A stretch of DNA of 64,000 nucleotides, taken from the NCBI GenBank assembly GCA_029261855.1, contig JAJDAN010000032.1:186001-250000 (forward strand), in the 5' to 3' direction. A program made the translations under genes and the position numbers. The notes below the pieces were generated by a model. That model was not told the DNA's origin. It saw nothing but the letters and a program-made list of their open reading frames with translations, and did no database searches. This stretch comes from Deltaproteobacteria bacterium (lineage in GTDB: Bacteria; Myxococcota_A; UBA9160; UBA4427). This document shows positions 60,797 to 64,000 of the stretch, in pieces. Numbering within the stretch: the stretch's first letter is position 1; each line of letters opens with the position of its first letter.

Positions 60797-61318
60797 ATGG
60801 ACCCGATCGAAGACGATATCGTCGTCGCGCTGAGACGAATCGTGCGCGCCATCGACCTCCAGTCCCGACGGATGGTCGAAGCCTGCGGGCTGACCGGACC
60901 TCAGGTCGTCGTGTTGCGCGAAGCGGCCCGGTGCGAGGCCGCCTCGGTCGGCGTTCTGGCCCGCGCGGTCAGCCTGAGTCAACCCACCGTGAGCGGCATC
61001 ATCGAGCGGCTCGAGAAGCGCGGTCTCGCCCGGCGTGAGCGCAGTGACCAGGATCGGCGCTCCGTGGTCGTAACCGCAACTGACGAGGGTCGCCGCGTTC
61101 TGGCGGAAGCTCCGTCGCTGCTCCAGGATCGCTTCCGGCGAGAACTCGCGCATCTCGAACAGTGGGAGCAGACCCAGATCCTCTCGATCCTGCAGCGTCT
61201 CGCCGGCATGATGGACGCAGAGTCGATCGACGCGGCGCCGATGCTCGAGACCGGCGCCATCGGTGGTCGACCGGGCGATCCGCGATCCGGCTCGGACAGC
61301 GACGGCGAAGGCGGCTGA
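60797..61318 (+). CDS. MarR-family regulator, EctR-like
   Basis: The 173-residue protein has a winged helix (SVGVLARAVSLSQPTVSGIIERLEKRGL) preceded by VVALRRIVRAIDLQSRR and followed by LEQWEQTQILSILQRLAGMMDAE. The MMDAE...DAAPML end is characteristic of MarR proteins encoded next to ectoine genes (EctR). A second ATG at 60722 would add 25 poorly conserved residues. The ectoine gene ectA and an aspartate kinase lie within 3 kb, supporting the assignment. Confidence 0.82.
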   Translation: MDPIEDDIVVALRRIVRAIDLQSRRMVEACGLTGPQVVVLREAARCEAASVGVLARAVSLSQPTVSGIIERLEKRGLARRERSDQDRRSVVVTATDEGRRVLAEAPSLLQDRFRRELAHLEQWEQTQILSILQRLAGMMDAESIDAAPMLETGAIGGRPGDPRSGSDSDGEGG

Positions 61319-61373
61319 CCCGCGCGACGGTGCCTGCTACCCCTGGTGAAGCGCGACCAACGACGGATCGGTA

Positions 61374-61406
61374 GCTAGGAGCGTGACCCAAGACGCAGTG
61401 TTGGGA
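61374..61406. repeat. REP-like palindromic repeat, type B, copy 2
   Basis: It is GCTAGGAGCGTGACCCAAGA then CGCAGTGTTGGGA. It is a diverged copy of 20704-20736; the stem keeps CCCAA/TTGGG with one mismatch inside. It lies in the gap between the EctR-like and MarC genes. Confidence 0.5.
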
Positions 61407-61448
61407 CGCGACGACGCAAAGGTCGCTGACCGCAGCTAGGATGGGCGC

Positions 61449-62057
61449 ATGCAAGCCATCCTCGACTCCGCCCTCTTGATGTTCGTACTGCTCAACCCGT
61501 TCCTGATGAGCGCTTATCTCATCGAGTTGATTCGCGACACTCGCATGACTGAGTTCACGGCCATCCTGATCCGTGCGTCGCTCATCGCCGGCGCCGCGTT
61601 CGTGGGCTTCGCGGCCGGCGGAGAGGCGCTGTTCCGCGAGGTCCTTCAGGTCCGTTTCGAGTCGTTCATGATGTTCGGGGGGATCGTATTTCTGGTCATG
61701 GGTCTGCGAATGATCCTGTCCGGTCGCGTGGCTCTCATGCGGCTTCGCGGCTCGCCGGCGCAGATCGCGGGCTCGATCGCGATGCCCTTCCTGGTTGGAC
61801 CCGGGACGGTCAGTGCAGCCGTCGTCGTCGGAAATCGCCTGCCGCTCGTTTCCGCATCTTCCGCGATCGCGGCCGCGGTCCTCGCGTCTCTCGTGTCGGT
61901 CCTGGCCTTCAAGTGGCTCCACGATTTCGTCAAGGAGCGGAACGAAGCCCTGGTCGAGCGCTACGTCGAGATCGCCGGTCGTGTCACCGCACTCTTCGTC
62001 GGGACCTACGCGGTCGAGATGTTGATCACCGCCTTCGAACGGATGACCGACGCGTAG
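61449..62057 (+). CDS. MarC-family inner-membrane protein
   Basis: The 202-residue protein has about six helices and the family PFLVGPGTVSAAVVV segment near 116-130. MarC/YhgN proteins are of unclear function. In other genomes they occur beside amino-acid or osmolyte genes. It lies between the EctR-like regulator and the aspartate kinase, 41 bases before the latter's end. Confidence 0.86.
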   Translation: MQAILDSALLMFVLLNPFLMSAYLIELIRDTRMTEFTAILIRASLIAGAAFVGFAAGGEALFREVLQVRFESFMMFGGIVFLVMGLRMILSGRVALMRLRGSPAQIAGSIAMPFLVGPGTVSAAVVVGNRLPLVSASSAIAAAVLASLVSVLAFKWLHDFVKERNEALVERYVEIAGRVTALFVGTYAVEMLITAFERMTDA

Positions 62058-62098
62058 GAGGCAAACCGCGCGAGCCGAACCGGCCCTGGCCCGGTCTG

Positions 62099-63517
62099 CT
62101 AGGCCGCGCCGGACCGGGGGTCACGCAGCTCCCGGAGGTCGTCATGAAGGGTCTGTACGACCTGGTGCGCCCGGTCATCGTTCACCACGAAGGTCAAGCT
62201 GTGGTCGTGGGCCGCGTGCGAGATGAGGTGCACCTCTTCGTTCTCGAGCGCCCGGAACAGGGACGGCATGTCGTGGAGGACGCAGCGGAGATGAGTGCCG
62301 ACGACGCTGATCGACGCGGCGGGGGAGATCAGACTGGGTCGGCAGAACTCGCGAAGGTCCGCCAGCAACGCCAGCAAGATGTCGTCGTTTAGTGGGTGGG
62401 CGGCCGGATCGAGAGACACCGTGACCCGGGTCTGGGACGAGGCGATCGAGTCGATCGAAAGCCGATGGCGTGCGAAGCAGGCGGTCAGCTCCGCGATCAC
62501 ACCGACCTGCTGCCACGTACCCTCCACGTCCATCGAGATCACGGTCATCCCCGTGCGCGACGAGATGGCCAGTACGGAGGGGACGCCTCCCCCGGCCGCG
62601 TCGATGACGGTGCCTGCGTCCGTCGGATCGGCGGTGTTGCGCACGTGGATCGGGATCCGCGCCTCGCGGGCCGGTGCGAGACTGCGCGGGTGGAGCACCT
62701 TCGCGCCACGCGTGGTCAGCTCGCTCGCCTCCTCGTAGCCGACACGCTCCAGCTTGACGGCGTCCTCGACGCGTCGCGGGTCTGCGGAGAACAGGCCCGG
62801 AACGTCGGTCCAGATCTCGACGTGCTTGGCTCCGATCTTGGCACCGAGACTGGTCGCCGAGGTGTCGGATCCGCCTCGCCCGAGCAGCGCGGTCTCTCCG
62901 TCCGGGGCCCTCGCCACGAAGCCCTGCGTCAGGAGGACGGCCTCGGGGAAGGCCTGCAGGCGATCGCTCAGCTCCGGGTCGGGGGTGTGGTCACAGCTGG
63001 CAGAGAGATACTGGTGATGATCGCTGTCGTGAACCGGCACGGCCTCGAGCAGGTCGAGGACATCCAGCCAGCGGGTTGGCAGCCCCTGGCCGCTCACCCA
63101 GGCGGCGCCGATGCGGGTGGAGAGAAGCTCTCCGACCGCGAGCACCTGCGCCTGCAGCCGGGGGCTCGCCTCGCGCACCAGTGAGATCCCGACGAGCTTC
63201 TCTCGCAGGAGCTCGAACTCTCGCCGCACCGCCTCGGGCAGCTCGATCCCGAGCTCGCGGCACAGGGCGAGGTGACGCTCTTCGAGTGCGGCCACGCCCG
63301 CCGACGGATCCTTGCCTGCCAGGGACCGGTCCAGAAGCTCCTCGAGTCGGTTCGAAACCTGGGAGACTGCGGAGCAGACCACGAGCGGCCGCAGTCCCTC
63401 GGAGATCCGTTGCCGGAGCACCTTGGCGATGGCCTCCCAGCGGTCCGCGCTCGAGACACTCGTCCCGCCGAACTTCAGAACCACCAGACCCGAGGGGAAT
63501 TCACCTACATTTTGCAT
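62099..63517 (-). CDS. lysC: Aspartate kinase (ectoine-linked or lysine pathway)
   Basis: The 472-residue enzyme phosphorylates aspartate. The N-terminal KFGGTSVSS is the ATP/aspartate loop, LGRGGSDTSA near 215 binds nucleotide, and TDVPGLFSADPR near 240 is typical. The C-terminal ACT domains are present. It resembles the kinase half of bifunctional LysAC but has no decarboxylase part here. It supplies aspartyl phosphate to ectoine via aspartate semialdehyde and diaminobutyrate. It is divergent from ectA. ATG 63517 is preferred over GTG 63526. Confidence 0.88.
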   Translation of the reverse strand: MQNVGEFPSGLVVLKFGGTSVSSADRWEAIAKVLRQRISEGLRPLVVCSAVSQVSNRLEELLDRSLAGKDPSAGVAALEERHLALCRELGIELPEAVRREFELLREKLVGISLVREASPRLQAQVLAVGELLSTRIGAAWVSGQGLPTRWLDVLDLLEAVPVHDSDHHQYLSASCDHTPDPELSDRLQAFPEAVLLTQGFVARAPDGETALLGRGGSDTSATSLGAKIGAKHVEIWTDVPGLFSADPRRVEDAVKLERVGYEEASELTTRGAKVLHPRSLAPAREARIPIHVRNTADPTDAGTVIDAAGGGVPSVLAISSRTGMTVISMDVEGTWQQVGVIAELTACFARHRLSIDSIASSQTRVTVSLDPAAHPLNDDILLALLADLREFCRPSLISPAASISVVGTHLRCVLHDMPSLFRALENEEVHLISHAAHDHSLTFVVNDDRAHQVVQTLHDDLRELRDPRSGAA

Positions 63518-63666
63518 AGAATTCACCGATATAATTCGGCGTCGGTAGATAGCCTAGAATGGACCTATTTCAACGATTTTCTCAACAAGTAGGAACTTAT
63601 GACCATTTCTTGCGGATATTCTTCATTCCTCTAGATTGATTCCATCCGATGGATACAGTCGAAGCT
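63518..63666. promoter_or_regulatory. Divergent lysC-ectA promoter region with palindromic operator
   Basis: It is AT-rich against GC-rich flanks. It holds a consensus-like TATAAT at about 63530-63535 and the palindrome TCCATC-C-GATGGA at 63641-63653, 13 bases before the ectA ATG. An EctR/MarR dimer could bind there. Confidence 0.5.
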
Positions 63667-64000
63667 ATGCATATTCCGGATCCCTTGGGGGATTTCGAGA
63701 TCCGTCCGCCGGCCCCTTCGGACGCCGAGGCAATCTGGCGCATGGTCGACGGCACCCCTGACCTCGACTCGAACTCGCCGTACGCCTACCTGCTGCTGTG
63801 CAGCCACTTCGCGTCCACCGGACTCGTCGCCCATGCGGGAGACGGTCTCGCGGGTTTCGTGCTGGGCTACGTGCGCCCGGACGACGTTTCGACCGCCTTC
63901 GTGTGGCAGGTGGCCGTAGCGGAGACGGCGCGGGGCCAGGGACTCGCGCGGCGGCTTCTCGACCAGTGGTTCGCCCGCTGCGTCCGGGGATCACAAGTCC
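63667..64000 (+). CDS. ectA: L-2,4-diaminobutyrate acetyltransferase (partial, cut by window end)
   Basis: The first 111 codons give a GNAT of the EctA family: FEIRPPAPSDAEAIWRMV, DLDSNSPYAYLLLC near 32, FVWQVAVAETARGQGLARRLL with the acetyl-CoA loop. EctA acetylates 2,4-diaminobutyrate in ectoine synthesis. ectB, ectC and perhaps ectD would be expected just beyond 64000. Confidence 0.93.
   Translation, partial: MHIPDPLGDFEIRPPAPSDAEAIWRMVDGTPDLDSNSPYAYLLLCSHFASTGLVAHAGDGLAGFVLGYVRPDDVSTAFVWQVAVAETARGQGLARRLLDQWFARCVRGSQV

Noticed and set aside
1-64000. tRNA, rRNA, riboswitches and complete IS elements
   Set aside because: Nothing matching tRNA cloverleaf ends, rRNA cores, known riboswitch cores or transposase motifs was recognised by eye; dedicated covariance searches were not possible.

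Overview
The window is a 64 kb piece of a GC-rich bacterial chromosome, by eye close to two thirds G+C, with short intergenic gaps and many GTG and TTG starts. It carries LLM-class flavin oxidoreductase, DUF35/thiolase, acyl-CoA dehydrogenase and Rieske-type genes, a type-2 OMP decarboxylase, exosortase/PEP-CTERM genes and ectoine genes. This mix fits an uncultured, probably marine or saline, member of the Myxococcota/Desulfobacterota (former Deltaproteobacteria) or a related proteobacterial lineage. The sequence alone does not fix the taxon. No rRNA, tRNA, CRISPR array, prophage or complete IS element is visible.

Layout. 1-12.4 kb: housekeeping and small-molecule enzymes (pseudouridine synthase, flavodoxin, UDG-family protein, BASS transporter, O-methyltransferase, GNATs, metallophosphoesterase, two rhodaneses, SDR, nucleoside hydrolase, EVE protein, nitroreductase). 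12.4-17.0 kb: a foreign-looking block. Every credible gene is on the minus strand, base composition is lower, and each gene is followed by an attC-like recombination site. I read this as an integron cassette array without a visible integrase (a CALIN). Its largest cargo is a 599-601 aa protein joining a nucleoside-deoxyribosyltransferase/TIR-like domain to HEAT-like repeats, a domain plan typical of anti-phage defence effectors. 17.2-25 kb: HAD hydrolase, RNase HI, tgt, pyrF, a tiny basic protein, acyl-CoA dehydrogenase, pyrE, GST and a CoA-transferase. 25-26.8 kb: an exported protein and a VapBC-like toxin-antitoxin pair whose toxin uses a non-standard start codon. 26.8-45.2 kb: SufR-like regulator, cation antiporter with TrkA domain, a sulfatase, a START-Rieske fusion, a bactofilin-like membrane protein, a pentameric ligand-gated ion channel, SDR, MBL and aldo-keto reductase genes, a PEP-CTERM protein, an LLM oxidoreductase and a thiolase. 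45.2-49.2 kb: a RegB/RegA-like redox two-component pair and oligopeptidase B. 49.2-52.6 kb: a tightly overlapping four-gene operon (amidohydrolase, TetR, DUF35, thiolase-like). 52.8-58.8 kb: exosortase, VIT/VWA PEP-CTERM protein, response regulator and histidine kinase, apparently one sorting-and-signalling unit. 58.9-60.7 kb: TetR plus a Rieske oxygenase. 60.8-64.0 kb: an ectoine island (EctR-like MarR, MarC, aspartate kinase, and the start of ectA cut by the window end).

The most interesting parts are the cassette array with its NDT/TIR-HEAT protein, the exosortase-VIT-two-component cluster, the ligand-gated channel and the ectoine island. Several genes are missed by simple start-codon-to-stop ORF calling: vapC (ATT or CTG start), a 44-codon basic protein on the minus strand at 20.8 kb, a 57-codon ORF coupled to the defence-like gene, and the 5' part of ectA.
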